Origin: Tretioscincus oriximinensis
Taxonomy: Eukaryota > Chordata > Lepidosauria > Squamata > Gymnophthalmidae
Assembly: GCA_022410635.1 (NCBI GenBank)
Contig: JAJVDF010001201.1
Coordinates: forward strand, 56,673 to 120,672
DNA length: 64,000 bases
Reading direction: 5' to 3'
Below are positions 38,513 through 50,520 of the stretch, piece by piece. The notes under the pieces were generated by a model that was not told where the DNA came from, did not search any database, and saw only the letters and a program-made list of their open reading frames with translations. A program made the position numbers and the translations under genes. Every line of letters begins with the position of its first letter. Position 1 is the first letter of the stretch.

Positions 38513-39639
38513 TTGGCTTCAAAATGTGAAAAGGGCTGAGGAACATAGAATGAAAACACTATGTCTTCTGACTCTGGCTCAGTCCCCCATCGTATGGAAC
38601 TCATGTCAACTTGAACTGGATTCTATTCTTTTGCAGAAAGGAATCTAAGGTGTCTCCCTTGCACATGACATACCAGGGCAGCATAGACCACAACACCAGG
38701 CCCCTTTGATCCCTTGCTGGGACAGAATTAGGCCTTATGTGGAAAGAACTTTACAATGTCTGACTACCACTCTGACTAGACATTTCCTTACCGAATTACT
38801 GTTGTTATTGGTTTTGAATCCTAGTTCCCTAGTTTGGATGATTCAGCTGCACTTCCTTAACCTGGGGGAGTCTTATAATTTTTGCCAACCCAAAATTCCT
38901 AAAACAAACAACAGAAATCCAAAGCTACAAATTTGGGAGCAGGGGGAGGCTTATCGTTCTTATTTTAGCAAAGAAAATATACAGGGCTGCAATCATTTTT
39001 TAAAATGTACTTAGATCTATCCAGCTGGGCAAATTCCCAAAGATGAATAATACAATTAACATTAATTGGATGGAAGTTATTGCCCTTAGAAAGTAAATAT
39101 GCCTCATGTTAGTACAGACAGTTTCTCACAGAGGCTGCAATCCAACAGAGCACTTAGGTGCCCAATGTAAAGTCTGCTGTTCCTATTCATCTAGAGGGCC
39201 AGCAAGAACAGGGTGGAAGACAGCCAACCTTTCATCCGGAGCCTCTTTGTGGCAGGTGTCCAGTCTGGGGAATAGGATGTTAAAGTAGGGCTGCTGTGGA
39301 GCACATTCAGAGCCAAACATCACTATGGAAACTTATTATGAGCAGAAGGGCAACAGCTAATTTCATGTCTTATTTACTTAACCAGGGACTAAGAAAATAG
39401 ATGCATTACGGATAGCAACACATTTAAATGCACTGAATATAGTTTTATCACTGTGAAGATTATTAGTAATTCTTCCCTAAAAAAAATTAAAAAGAAAATG
39501 ACACGCATTTAATCAAAAATTAAGATTCTCCTGGGGACGAAATTTTGAAAGATGCTATGTGTTTACATTTTTTAAGATTATTAACAGGATACCTTTGTAT
39601 CTAATTATCTCATTCTGTGTGGTCAACTTTATTATTAAT

Positions 39640-39700
39640 TTATTTACTCACTCTTATATTCTGCCCTATACCCAAAGATCTCAAGGCAGATCANAGTAGA
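39640..39700 (-). mobile_element. L2-like LINE 3' tail
   Basis: On the minus strand: GCCTTGAGATCTTTGGGTAT, AGGGCAGAATATAAGAGTGA and then GTAAATAAATTAA. This is the style of squamate LINE 3' ends (CCGCCTTGAG…GGGCGGTATATAAAT plus an AAAT run). Short; the class is inferred. Confidence 0.5.
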
Positions 39701-39865
39701 AAAATGATGAAAACTGTTAAAATAGGACAGTTAAAAGAAAGGGGAGAAGGGATAATCGACCGCCAAATTATACTGAGATGGGAATTGTTTTCCAAGGTCT
39801 ATGGACTTCAACATCACTTAACCACTCACCAGTCCTCATAGCTGATCACAGGGACTGAGAAGAAG

Positions 39866-39972
39866 CAAAGTCATGCCTTCTGCTTGAGAATGCCCAGAAG
39901 CAACTGGTGGGTCTCTCTGGAAGCCGGACTAGATGGGTTGTGTCCAGACCCAGCAGTATTCCTCTTTTGTTT
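39866..39972 (+). mobile_element. CR1 LINE 3' end fragment
   Basis: CTTCTGCTTGAGAATGCCCA, GAAGCCGGACTAGATGGGTT and ACCCAGCAGTATTCCTCTTT match the last ~110 bases of CR1. Confidence 0.72.
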
Positions 39973-40024
39973 AATTTCATGTAAAGTTTTACTTTTTTGG
40001 TCTACAAATGATCTAAATGCAGTA

Positions 40025-40215
40025 AATGTGAAGCCTCTTTATAACAAACCCCAATATAAGGAAATTTGTGGTGTAATGAACAAATTTGATAGTTCTGACA
40101 GTAAGGCCTGTAAGGGTAATGTTGGTTACAATGGATTTCATTATAATGAAATTTCATTATAACGAATACATCCACCCAACTCCTTGGCATTTGTTACAAC
40201 TGGATTTCACCTATA
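40025..40215. mobile_element. Tc1/mariner-type MITE (~190 bp)
   Basis: The left end GTGAAGCCTCTTTATAACAA and the complement of the right end, AGGTGAAATCCAGTTGTAAC, are an inverted pair. The interior has ATTTCATTATAATGAAATTT, itself a palindrome. Same family as 4793-4914 by the GTGAARCCTC…TATAAC start. Confidence 0.68.
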
Positions 40216-41084
40216 ATTTCAAAGCCTAAGTACCATAAGATTCTCACAGCTGAATTTAACAGAGATAAAAAGTGGGCTAAAACTGCATCTTTAATGGGGG
40301 ATGCACCTCAGGTGCTGCAGGTATTATAAACTGCCCCTGGTAAAAATTCTTCTCTTCTATCTACATCAAAGGTGCAAAGTTTTACTCTGTTTTTTAAGTA
40401 GTAACCCTAACTTGAGAGTACTCCAATCTTCCATTTCTATGCTGATTTTATACAGTTAGTATTCTTCTTCCAAAAAAATCAGCACCTCCCCTGAAAATTC
40501 TTCTGTTCTTTTACTTTGCCTATCTTGGCCCTTTTAAGGTTACAGAGTGATTAGCTTTAGTTTCTCACAATTCAGTAGTTGTAGAACAATTTTTTTGCCA
40601 TTTCATATGCATTTAAATCTTAAGTGAACAAATGATTTCCATTTCCCGTATCTTTCTTCCTTTCTTACTTGGAATAGACCAGTAAGAATGCTAATTGGAG
40701 CTTGGAAAATTGTTTTTAGCCTATATTCTCTGCTGGTCACTTTGATAGAAGACCATAGGACTCACAACCAAACAAGGATTTCCTCAAACATTTTGTTAAG
40801 CACAACCTGAATCCTCCCCCCATCTCTGGCACAAGAAGCAGCCAGCCTTGCTGGAAAAGAATAGAAGAGTAACCACTGTTTTAGAATTCTCATTTAAAAT
40901 ACATGAAGCTTTTATTTTCATTGCTTAACAAGACAAAATGGAGATTATAAGTTATCAAAAATGAATGCTGGCATTCATACATCATCTTAACTTGCATACA
41001 TATAATGTATATGAGGAATTCAAACATTTCAGTGACAGACTATGGAGAGACACATGTACATATACAGATATATAAACTAACTAT

Positions 41085-41112
41085 ACATACGTACGTACGT
41101 ACATACATACAT
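41085..41112. repeat. (TACG/TACA)n microsatellite
   Basis: About seven four-base units, changing from TACG to TACA halfway. Confidence 0.9.
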
Positions 41113-42173
41113 GGGTGAATCAATATACATCTCAATGGGCATATAGCATACAGACAAGATACCATAAACAGGTGTGGTAAGTGCAATATACTGTATAAGG
41201 CTATACAAATATTTGAGGGAATTTGAAGCAATTACGCTCACATGGTAACAAGTCTCTCATTTAAATAAAAGGAATGGTGGTAGCAATTTAACTGGTTCAA
41301 AGTATACTGTGTGAGGTTATCCCTTTCTCTTACACACAGTTGAAACAAAACACAAGCAAGCTGTGTTCACCACAATGAAAACAAAAATACATGTGAAATG
41401 AAGCAAGCAACATTTTATTTATAGCACATTATAAACTAGTTCTTATTTTGTTTAACAGTGGCAGACCCATGGCTTGGGAGGGGGTGAGGCATAATTTTTA
41501 ATTCACCAAGTGTGATGTATTACTCACTTACCCCAAATTTGTGATCCCTCCATATATTGTGACCCTTTCCCATATATATGGAGCTGGCTATGTGCCTGAA
41601 TAGCAGTATGACTTATATAAAATCTCATGCTTTTATGAACTACTGCTTTTTGCCACTTTTGATCTGTACTTTCTTTAAACATTTATGAATAATATCCTAT
41701 AAAAGAGTTGCCCTGAGTCAAACATAAACATCCACCAGAGAGGAGAAGAAAGGAAAGTGATTTGATTCCCCCACCCTCCACACACACACTTTAACAAAGG
41801 CACAAGGATTTTAACAACACGCAGAAAAGCCACAGGGAAAGCAGTTTAGAAATAATTGGGTTTCATATTTATTTTCTTAAGTTGATTAGAACAATTGGTT
41901 TCACACAAGTATTCATAGAAAGCTGATTTTTTTAAGTTCTGTGAATTATGAAATTGTTAAGTCCTAAAGCTTACATAACAACAACAAAAATAAGTTATGC
42001 CCATTTATAGGTAAATATAGGACTATTCTGCATTGGGCCTTATTTTGGACTATATCATGGAATGGGGATCTGTACCCTCCCCACGCCATTGAAGATTATC
42101 ACAGGTCATTTCTCTAATGTGGTTTGCACTAGCATGCAAAAAGAGCCATATAATATGTTTCATTAATTGTTAT

Positions 42174-42197
42174 TAGGTCGGCTGATCAGATTACCCC

Positions 42198-42247
<50 letters not shown>

Positions 42248-42415
42248 CCCATTTTTGTGGTGCCTTCCTTTTTTTCTGAGGAAAAAACAAAAAAAACAAA
42301 AATGTTTTGAAAAAAAATACTTTTTTGAAAACATTTTGCTCAGAAAAAACTGGGAGGCACCCCAAAAACGGGTTTTCAACCCACCCACCCCAAAAGGGGT
42401 AATCTGGTCAGCCTA
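42174..42415. mobile_element. Long-inverted-repeat element containing a GT microsatellite
   Basis: TA flanks both ends. The left arm runs GGCTGATCAGATTACCCCTT…AAACCCATTTTTGTGG…GTGCCTTCC and then TTTTTTCTGAG. The reverse complement of the right arm runs GGCTGACCAGATTACCCCTT…AAACCCGTTTTTGGGGTGCC and TTTTTTCTGAGC. The two arms nearly meet at the centre. The segment GGGGTGGGTGGGTT of one arm is replaced in the other by about 20 GT units (42201-42241). No coding capacity. Likely Tc1/mariner-type from the TA flanks. Confidence 0.82.
42201..42241. repeat. (GT)n microsatellite
   Basis: About 20 perfect GT units inside the left arm of the inverted-repeat element at 42174-42415. Confidence 0.97.
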
Positions 42416-42699
42416 TGAAGTGTATGGATTGAAACTTTGTCCTTTTCTCCACAAAGCCTTATTCTAGATTGCATCACGGAATAGGGACTTACCATTTACA
42501 TACTAGTGTAGACTATGGCCTATGTAGGTATATAGATAGCATGTATTGATTTCAGGATATAATCATCATCACACCTGACAGAAAACTGAAATCTTGATCA
42601 CTTGGAGACTGAGAATTCCCATGTAGGAACTTCTGACTGCACAGGAAACTCCACCTCCAAGGCAACAACTATAGAGCAGCAGGAAGGTGCTAAGCCTCT

Positions 42700-42840
42700 T
42701 GCTTTCTCCAAGAAGAAGCAGGATAAAAAGTAAAGAAAGGCAAGCAAGGAAAGAGGGGGACAAAGGAAGTGGGAGTAGAGGGAGGGACAGAAACAGCAGG
42801 AGGCTAGGAGGAAGGAGAAAGAGCAAGGGGGTAGATTGTT
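42700..42840. repeat. Purine-rich tract
   Basis: About 140 bases, almost all A or G on the plus strand, with irregular GGA/GAA units. It lies just before a CR1 3' end and so may be an eroded simple repeat. Long reading frames across it on both strands are an artefact of composition. Confidence 0.7.
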
Positions 42841-42904
42841 CCCAGGGTGGAGGGCTCATAGTGAGTGGCCTCTGCCTCCTCCCAGAAGGCAACAGCTGCC
42901 CTCT

Positions 42905-43150
42905 TCCTCTGGATGTAGCTTTAAGAAAGGATTAGACAGGTTCGTGGACACCAAGGGTATAAACAGATACTAGCGTGGATGTCTGGATGCTGCCCCTGAG
43001 ATGGAGCAAAAGGCAGTGTTCTTGAAATACCTTTTCAAGGGCGTTGAGAACAGGTGAAGATTTTGTTCTGGGCCACTGTGAGAGACAGAATGTTGGACTA
43101 GAGAGGGTCTCTGGCCCGATTAAGCAGGGCTCTTCTTATGTTCATATGAT
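42905..43150 (+). mobile_element. CR1 LINE 3' end fragment
   Basis: GTAGCTTTAAGAAAGGATTA, GACAGGTTCGTGGACACCAA, GGATGCTGCCCCTGAGATGG, and the end CTGGCCCGATTAAGCAGGGC then TCTTCTTATGTTCATATG. The most complete of the plain 3' fragments. Confidence 0.87.
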
Positions 43151-44699
43151 GCCCTGCAGTTTACAGCAGAACATCCAAAGGGAGATAGAGATATTCGCCA
43201 CTTCCCATTAATCTCCAGGGCACCTGCCAGGTGAAGCCAGGGCTTTGCAGCCCAGTAATCCTAAAAGCCTCAACCTCACTTGGCACATGCCTCAGAGATT
43301 CATGGAATCAGCTTCGCTAGAGACAATTGCTGTTTTTTGCCACAGGCTTAATGTCTAGTCTGGAATAAGATCCAGTGAAGAAAAGATCTGACATGCCTGA
43401 AATTGTATAATTTGTTATACAGTTTGCTCAAGGTATTTTGTGGTCATGTGATGTGTGTATCTGTGTTTTGTGGATTACACTGTCCATCTTTATATCTACC
43501 AAATTAATTAGAATATACCTGACTCATAAAAAGCCCCAAGACTCTGTCCATAATTGTATAAGAGGGGGAANGGTCGTCATTACTGAAAATGTGCCCTCTT
43601 CACTAAAGAAAAAGATTTTCAAATGAGGGGGAATTCGGTGATTGATGAACTCTTGAAAATGTCTGGCTGTCATTGAACTGTCAGACAAAAACTGAGGTAT
43701 TCCCCTAATTTCTGCAATCAGATAATTTTTCCAATAAAACAGGAAATTCCCTTGGAACTTACCTGATAGAACATTGCTGAGGAAAGTTCCCTCCCCTCTC
43801 ATCCCATGAGATTCTCTTGCAACTCTATTTCTAGGAAGCTAGGAAAAGCTACATGTTTATACCTTGGCTACTAGTGCCAGCAGGCCATTTCACTCCTGGG
43901 TATGATATGGTATGGTATGACACCCAATCATGAATTTGCTTACATTACCCCATGACATTATCCTGACTTCTTCATCCATAGGCCATCATTCATCTTTGCT
44001 TTATTTGGCCTGGGATTGGTTTTGCAGCCCTTGATAAATTCACCTTATAATATTTCCAGCCTTAAACAAATCCAATGGTTTACTGGCTTCTGGCTTCTGG
44101 CTCTTAGCCCTTTACTTCCAATTACCACCCCTTGAGTTGGCGCTGATTTCCTATTTTCGGTAACCCAGTCTTTTAATCTTCTTTCATTCCTGAACATGAC
44201 CTTAGTGCAACCTCAAATAAAGCACTTCTAGATAATTTGGTTTTCTGCTTGATCTGCTTCCAGCTACACCTCAAATTAAAAACCTGACCAGCACTGGTTT
44301 GTTGGAGTCATTTTGTAATTTTTAACATTTCTCCAGAGGGCACACCTTTGTTTCCATGCAATTCTCAATCAAAGCCAGTTGCTCTGTCCTCAATATTAAT
44401 TGGCCACTGAAAACCCCTTGTAACTATGGAATACTGAAATTGTAATGTCTCTTTGGCAAGCAGCCATTATCAGTTAATGCACAATCAGGAAATATACAGA
44501 AAAAGGGCTTTGTATAAATAAGACTGGTGGATTATCCTTCGTCCCTCTTCCTCCCCCCACCAAACCCCATCATTATGACTTGACCTTGAGATTTCTGAGG
44601 TCCTCCAACACATCATACAATCAAATGGGTCCATGAAGAAATGGGTATAAATGGTTGCTTTGTATGAGCACAACAAACCTAAGCACCATATGAAACAAA

Positions 44700-44845
44700 A
44701 CCAACTTCCATGAACTATCTGAAGAAGTAGATGCGTCTACGAAAAGTTATGCCACCTACTTTGCTCCTGTTCGTCTCCAAGGGCTACAAGACCCCTTGCT
44801 GGACTTTCTATTAAGACTAAGACAGCTATTTCTCTGATGTCGACA
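44700..44845 (+). mobile_element. Arm of the fold-back repeat family
   Basis: ATCTGAAGAAGTAGATGCGT, GGGCTACAAGACCCCTTGCT, CTGGACTTTCTATTAAGACT and CAGCTATTTCTCTGATG match the right arm at 57675-57820. Only one arm is present. Confidence 0.68.
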
Positions 44846-47800
44846 TTCAAGAACCATATGGACTCTCAGCAACTCCTATTTCCTTACTTTGCATCAGTTA
44901 TAAGTATCTGNGTGCTTACTGCATGTGAACAAATGAAAAGTGAGAGAAGGAACAATTATTGCCACTTGGAAAACCAAAAATGTCATTTCTGATTTTTTGA
45001 AAGGAGACCAAGTGAAATTCTTACTGTTGTGACCAGATTTCTGATGTCAAGGATATCACACTCACTGCTAGGGGCCTCAACTATGAGATCTGGTCACTCA
45101 TACAGTAGCTCCCACTTCAAGAAGCAGAGCACATGGATACAGCCAAAGATCTCTGCAGAAACATTTGTATTTAATGAGAAACTTATTTTTCATACTTTGC
45201 AAAGCCAGCTGCTTTAGAAAAAGGAAATGCTGGGATACCCAGCATATAACAGCTCTTTTCCCAAGTAAACAATTATAGCAAGCTGATAACTGCTAGAACT
45301 TTTTACCTTGTGAAAATTGTCTTCTGGTTTGGACCAGCTGCTGGATTTGGATAAATCCCAGTGCAGTATGGTGTCTATCATAAAATGGTATATACTTGTC
45401 ACTGAACTTCTATAGCAGCAAATTTTAAAAATATAACCTCCACTTGACCACTGGATTATTCTTGAGTATAGCAAGCAAAGTACTGGGGAAAGAGAGTTCT
45501 AAATACTGCATAGCACTATAAAACAGAAATTGATCAATACCTCCCTCTTGTGGTCATCATAATATAGCAATGTAATCTTAGGTATATGGAATATGGTTTC
45601 TATCCACACATAGAGTAATCAAATTTTAAACTGTACAGTTATAAATAAACCTCACTTTTCTGGGTTCAAATATCTTACATGCAGCACAAAATAGCTGTAT
45701 TATGATAGCTACCCATTAAGTCTTATTGGTAGTCTTCACTATGAAACTGGCTGACCACTGTGAGAACAGACTTATTTGAAGGAAATAGAATGCAATCAGA
45801 TGTGATTTTTTGAACTTGTTCCTTTAGGAATCCTCAGATGAAGAACAAATGTGCCTATCACATAGATATTTCATGTATGAAACTGTGAAGCTGAATTCAT
45901 TCCACATCAAGACACACATTCCCTGACAATAGTAGCTATCCATTGACTATCCATCTATATATATGGAAAAGCATTTGCTACTGCATGGTTTGCTACCTTT
46001 CCCACCATTCTTATTCCTCGAATGTAGCATTCCCAAAATCTGGATTTCTGGGACCGAGAATGTTAATACATACTTTCTGTTTGTCAAAATGCTCTTTTAT
46101 TTCTGGATTTTCAGTTCGAGAAATAAGCAAATTCAGCTATTCTAATGTATGATAAAAAGTAGCTTGTATCACTGACTCCCCACCCCCGCTCTCAGGACAG
46201 GAGACTCCTACACATTTAATTTCCTTTCTGGATAGGAGATCAATGTGTTGTGAAAAACAAAGTGATTCCAGTTTGAGAAATTCTATCCATCATTGAGCAG
46301 ATGTTTCTCAGGTTACATCCCCACCTGTCTGCTTCCTCCTCTTTGCAAATGCTTAAAAACAAATGTGTTGGAGATTTGTCTCAATTTTACTTGCCATTCA
46401 GCTCCTGCCTTGTTCAAAGGCACTGCTGCATCCTCCTAACTACAATCCTCAGAATTCCCTGCAACCCTGCCTATTGTTCCCAGGCAGTCCCTGCACTCCA
46501 AGAGCCAGTGAAATCTTTACAGTTTGGTACAAGAGGCTCTGGAGAGATTCTTCTCTGAGACTTTAAAACGGAGGCCCTGTCCACACGGACCACATGTAAG
46601 GTCTCAGAGGCTATGAAAATCACATGATATGAGGAGGCTGTTTACTTTGCTCTAAAAACCGTTAAGAGTGCGTGGAAGGCTGGACACATTTGAATCCATG
46701 GGTCAAACAGAAGGTAAACTCCCCTCCAAAGCGTAGGAAATAGAATGTGGGGATCGGGTCTAAGCATCTTAAGTCTTTCAAGACTTAAAAAGCTGCACCA
46801 TGAGCTGCACCATGTCCATTGTGTAAGAATGTTACAACTATTGACGTTAGGCAACAAAGAATGTAGACAACTATTGAACAGCATCTCATCACACCCATAG
46901 ATGTGCAAAATCTGGTTCATATTTGGAAATTCATTCAAATAGTTTGTGTTTCAACAAGTTTGTATTGAACTGGCCANTGTTTGTAATTTTCTGTGTTCAA
47001 TCAAACCAAACTAATGTAAATGGTTGCATTTTTTTTTCATTGATCAATTCACATTTTCTGTGTTTTNTGTTAAAAGTGGGTTTTTTCTACCATGGAAAAA
47101 ACAATCATTACTCTTGTTTGTAAATGCTTTTGAATGTGAATACCCAGTTGTTTAATGGAACTGTTAAACATTGAAATGAACTAACAAGGTATTTGTTTTA
47201 ACAATGAATACAAAAATTCTGTTCGTGTAAGGAAGAGGTGTAACTTAAATTCCTTACAATTGGTTTGTTGATAACTTTTCATTTGGGTTTCGTCTTTATA
47301 GAACAATGTTTATTTTTTACAGATCTTTGAAAAACAATCCTTTCCCCTATCTGCTGGAAGCATTCTGATATCTTTAATGTTTTTCACTGAAAAATCTGGA
47401 AATGCTTCTGAGCTGTTGTGATCAAAGTCACTTGTTATATAAACAATATGTATCAGTGGCACTATGGAAATTTTCCCTTCCTCCTTTTGCTCTTTTAAAT
47501 TGAAGCAAATGCACAGAATATGCATCATCTTCTCCTTCTAGTTGAAAAGCTCATGAAGTTGGAAACACTGTAAAAACTGATTTCATTTGCAAAGCAAAAG
47601 ATGTGGACTACNTACAGGCAAATATTAAACTAGAACTTTAACTGGACTAAGTTGACTTCATAGCCTGGTTTATCCCTGGGACTCTCCAGAAAATCATGCA
47701 TGGTAACCACTCGTGGGAAACCAGAATTTAATTCCAGACTGCTGGAGGTGAGTTTGGATTTGATACTCAATTTTAAAAAATTGTTGTTCTTGCNTTCTCT

Positions 47801-48294
47801 TCTGTCACATCAGTTGACATAGACAGTGGAATGGAAGTACCAGTAGTTTGTGTCTAGCAGATGNTTGCATGTATACATACCAGTTCAGCAAAAGACAAGG
47901 TGAAGGCAAAGATGTCAGTAACCTTTGCCTGTACTCCTACTTTTGCCTGCACACCTAGCAGTTGGTTGCCATATGAGTTTTAGGTGTTGGCTATCCTGAA
48001 TCAAGATGCTTCCACAGTTTCCAAGGTGAGTTCATGAGATGTAACTAGTCATCTCCCTGCCCACATAGGTTCTGGTGGAAGATAATGGAGTTGGGTGTGT
48101 GTGTGTGAAGGTAGCAGGAGGAATAGGACCAGAGGAGGGATGGGGGAAAGGATGAGGCATGGTGGGAGCCATTAAAAGCATCTGATTTTTAAAATCATGG
48201 GTCAATGGTGGGAGGGAGGGGAAGGGAGAAGCCTGGGTGGGAAAGAGAGCATGGCACGGGAGGAATGGGAGGGGTGCCCCCAATTTTGGATAGT

Positions 48295-48350
48295 GCCTTA
48301 AGATCTGCAGTGGAGGCCCTCCTGGTTGTACCACTCCTCTCAACAGCAAA
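48295..48350 (+). mobile_element. Short L2-like LINE fragment
   Basis: CCTTAAGATCTGCAGTGGAG and CTCCTGGTTGTACCACTCCT match 49892-49945 almost base for base. Only ~55 bp is kept. Confidence 0.6.
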
Positions 48351-48734
48351 TGGAGCAGCTTATTTACTGGTTCATGTACAATAGAACCATGCCTACAGCC
48401 AACATGGCATGAAGTGAATAACACATTCTTATAATATAAAGATAAGTCAGGCATGAATTGTTTTAATGTCACTATAATAAGACAGAAACAAGACTCACAT
48501 GAGTTCTGTCTATTTGTATGGAAGCCATAAGAAGTCACAGCACTTTATAGATGTTGGTCTGCTTCAGGTAATGCAGCCCATGATAGAGCAGCAGTCATCC
48601 GCTGTTGTANTCCAAGGGCCATCCATATTATGGGCATATCTAGGCCTAACTTTTGAAGTGGGTTGTGGGACAAGTGAATAGAGAATGGAGGTCAATAGGA
48701 GAGAAAGAAGCATGAAGGAGGAGGAGCANGAGGA

Positions 48735-48950
48735 GGTGGAGGAAGAGGAGGTTGAGGAGGAGGGAGGAGAGGTTTGGNTTTTTACACCCTGCTTTTCTCA
48801 ACCTGAAGAGAATTCAAAGAAGCTTACATAACCTTCTGTTCTTCACAACAAACACCTTGTGAAGTAGATGTGGCTGAGAGAGCTTTAAAGAACTGTGACT
48901 AGCCTAAGGTCACCCAGCTGCCACTGGTTTTATGGAGGAGTGATCAAATA
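48735..48950 (-). mobile_element. tRNA-derived squamate SINE, head-truncated
   Basis: In plus orientation: TTTTTACACCCTGCTTTTCT, AATTCAAAGAAGCTTACATA, ACACCTTGTGAAGTAGATGT, GGCTGAGAGAGCTTTAAAGA and CCTAAGGTCACCCAGCTGCC. This is the body of a SINE family I associate with squamates. It lies in reverse, with a GGA-rich tail at 48715-48770. The tRNA-like head expected to the right is missing. Confidence 0.72.
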
Positions 48951-49291
48951 ATNATGATTAAGAGGGGGGGAATCAACTTTTCTTTTCTTTTTCCAAAACT
49001 GGACATGTGTTTGCAAGTCAATCTTAACTCAAGATTCCAAAATAAAACAAAAATATACATTAAAATTTCTTAAGAGGATAAAACTTTTTTTGCCACAAGA
49101 GGGACCTATTGGTTCACTCTAATATTTTGATTTTTTGTTTTCACGTATAATTGAGACACAAAAGCAGAGAGATAAACACTTCAATAAAAAGACCATAAGA
49201 GGAGTCAATCCTTGCTTGATACCTCATGGTACTCTTGTGTTGTTCTTCAAAATGTGCAGGGACCATAAAAATTAGAAATGAAAAAGAGAGA

Positions 49292-49303
49292 GGGGGGGGG
49301 GGG
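49292..49303. repeat. G homopolymer (12)
   Basis: Twelve consecutive G after a GA-rich run. Confidence 0.9.
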
Positions 49304-49754
49304 ACTAAGACATTGTATCTCTTTCATTCNCTTTTACCTGCTCATCTTTTTTGCAACAATCCAGGTTTTCAACATTCTTCCCAAATAATTTTAATAAATT
49401 ATTTAAAAAGTGGAATGAAAGGAATTAAATATTGCCTTTGTACTTTAGGTCTAAAGAAAGGCATTAATGACACTTAAGTGAAGTAAATCCCTGTAATACC
49501 CATTCTACAATCCTAAACACACGCACACCACATTTTGGATTGCTGCTGAAATAATTTTATACAATAAAGTTTTTCATCCACATAAAACTTCACTGGATAT
49601 GATCTCAACACTCATCTAATAAAGCTAAATATTCATCATTATCTTTCTTCAGGTTATATACATAGAATATTCTATTCTGCAAATTTGTAGATGGGAAATA
49701 TTCAGTGTATTATAAATAGACTGTATTTAATGTGAGTGTTCTTAAAAGGAACAC

Positions 49755-50520
49755 ATATCACACTGACCTTGAAAGAGCTGCACTGACTGCCAATCTGCTA
49801 CCGAGCCCAATTCAAGTCGTTAACTTTAACCTTTAAGGCCCTAAATATTTGGGCCACAAATATCTAAAGGAATGGCTTCTCCCATACTAACATGCCTTAA
49901 GATCTGCAGAGGAGGATCTCCTGGTTGTACCACCCCTCTCAACGCCTTCTTGGTGGCTGCCCTCAGTCTTTGGAATAGTCTCCCCATTGAGNTGCGTTAG
50001 TCATCATCGTTGTATTCTTTTAGAAGATCTTTGAAGATGCATCTCTTTAATCTGGCCTTTGGTTGAAGCAATATTATTCTTTTCCCCACTTTTAGATATT
50101 GTTTTATACTGTTTTTGTCAATTTTGTATTGTTGTTTTACAATTGGGTGCCCTGAGACCATCATGTATAGAAGAAGAACTGGGTTCTTATACCCCGCTTT
50201 ATCTCACCTTTNAAAGGGAATAAAAGCGGCTTACAAGGGTATTTTTGCCCAAAGGCTCACATTCTATCTTCCCCACCAGACTCTGGTGGTTCCCATGTAT
50301 CTACTTGCAGTCAGTTGCAATTTCTTGCAGTTCCTGCTTTTGAGTAGCTGGGTTGGCTAGAGCTACAGGCTAGTGGAAGGTGCTCACCCCTCCCCAAGTC
50401 CGACACAGGGCTTCGAAACCCGATCTCCCAGACGAGAGACAAATTCCTAAGCGACTGAGCTATCCGTGCCTGGATAGGGCGGGGTACATGTACAAATAAG
50501 AAAATAAATAAATAAATATG
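49755..50520 (+). mobile_element. L2-like LINE 3' end, interrupted by a SINE
   Basis: From 49775 the frame reads ALHWLPIC-like, then FKSLTLTFKALN, the C-terminal hallmark of L2-group ORF2 proteins. It is followed by LVVPPLSTPS-like and an RLFNLAFG-like segment near 50050. The 3' UTR has GTTTTATACTGTTTTTGTCA and GGGTGCCCTGAGACCAT. After the SINE at 50171-50470 the tail resumes with AGGGCGGGGTACATGTACAA and AATAAATAAATAAAT. Numerous stops; dead copy. N at 49992. Confidence 0.78.
50171..50470 (-). mobile_element. tRNA-derived SINE inserted in an L2-like LINE
   Basis: On the minus strand the head reads GGCACGGATAGCTCAGTCGC, a tRNA-like start. It has an A box (TAGCTCAGTCGCTTAGG, 50446-50462) and a B box (GGGTTTCGAAG, 50411-50421) of the RNA polymerase III promoter. 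The 3' end is GAACCCAGTTCTTCTTCT-like. Seven-base flanks TGTATAG (50164) and TGGATAG (50471) look like a target duplication with one change. N at 50212. Confidence 0.87.

Noticed and set aside
41085..42241. Regular short repeats that might suggest a CRISPR-like array
   Set aside because: They are simple microsatellites without spacers, in a vertebrate genome.
42569..42935. Long opposing reading frames on both strands
   Set aside because: They come from the purine-rich tract, whose composition lacks stop codons; no family resemblance.
43759..43830. Possible minus-strand exon ending CAG|GTAAGTT
   Set aside because: The donor is good, but no convincing acceptor precedes it, and its length would break the frame between exons B and C.
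46642..46938. 98-codon minus-strand open stretch
   Set aside because: Random-looking composition, no conserved motif and no splice sites.
48032..48538. 168-codon minus-strand open stretch
   Set aside because: It crosses a GT-rich run, GGA-rich sequence and an L2-like fragment, and has no splice or start context. Not a gene.
50411..50470. tRNA-like sequence that might be a real tRNA gene
   Set aside because: It is the head of a 300 bp SINE that recurs at 59577-59888, and it does not form a complete tRNA cloverleaf.
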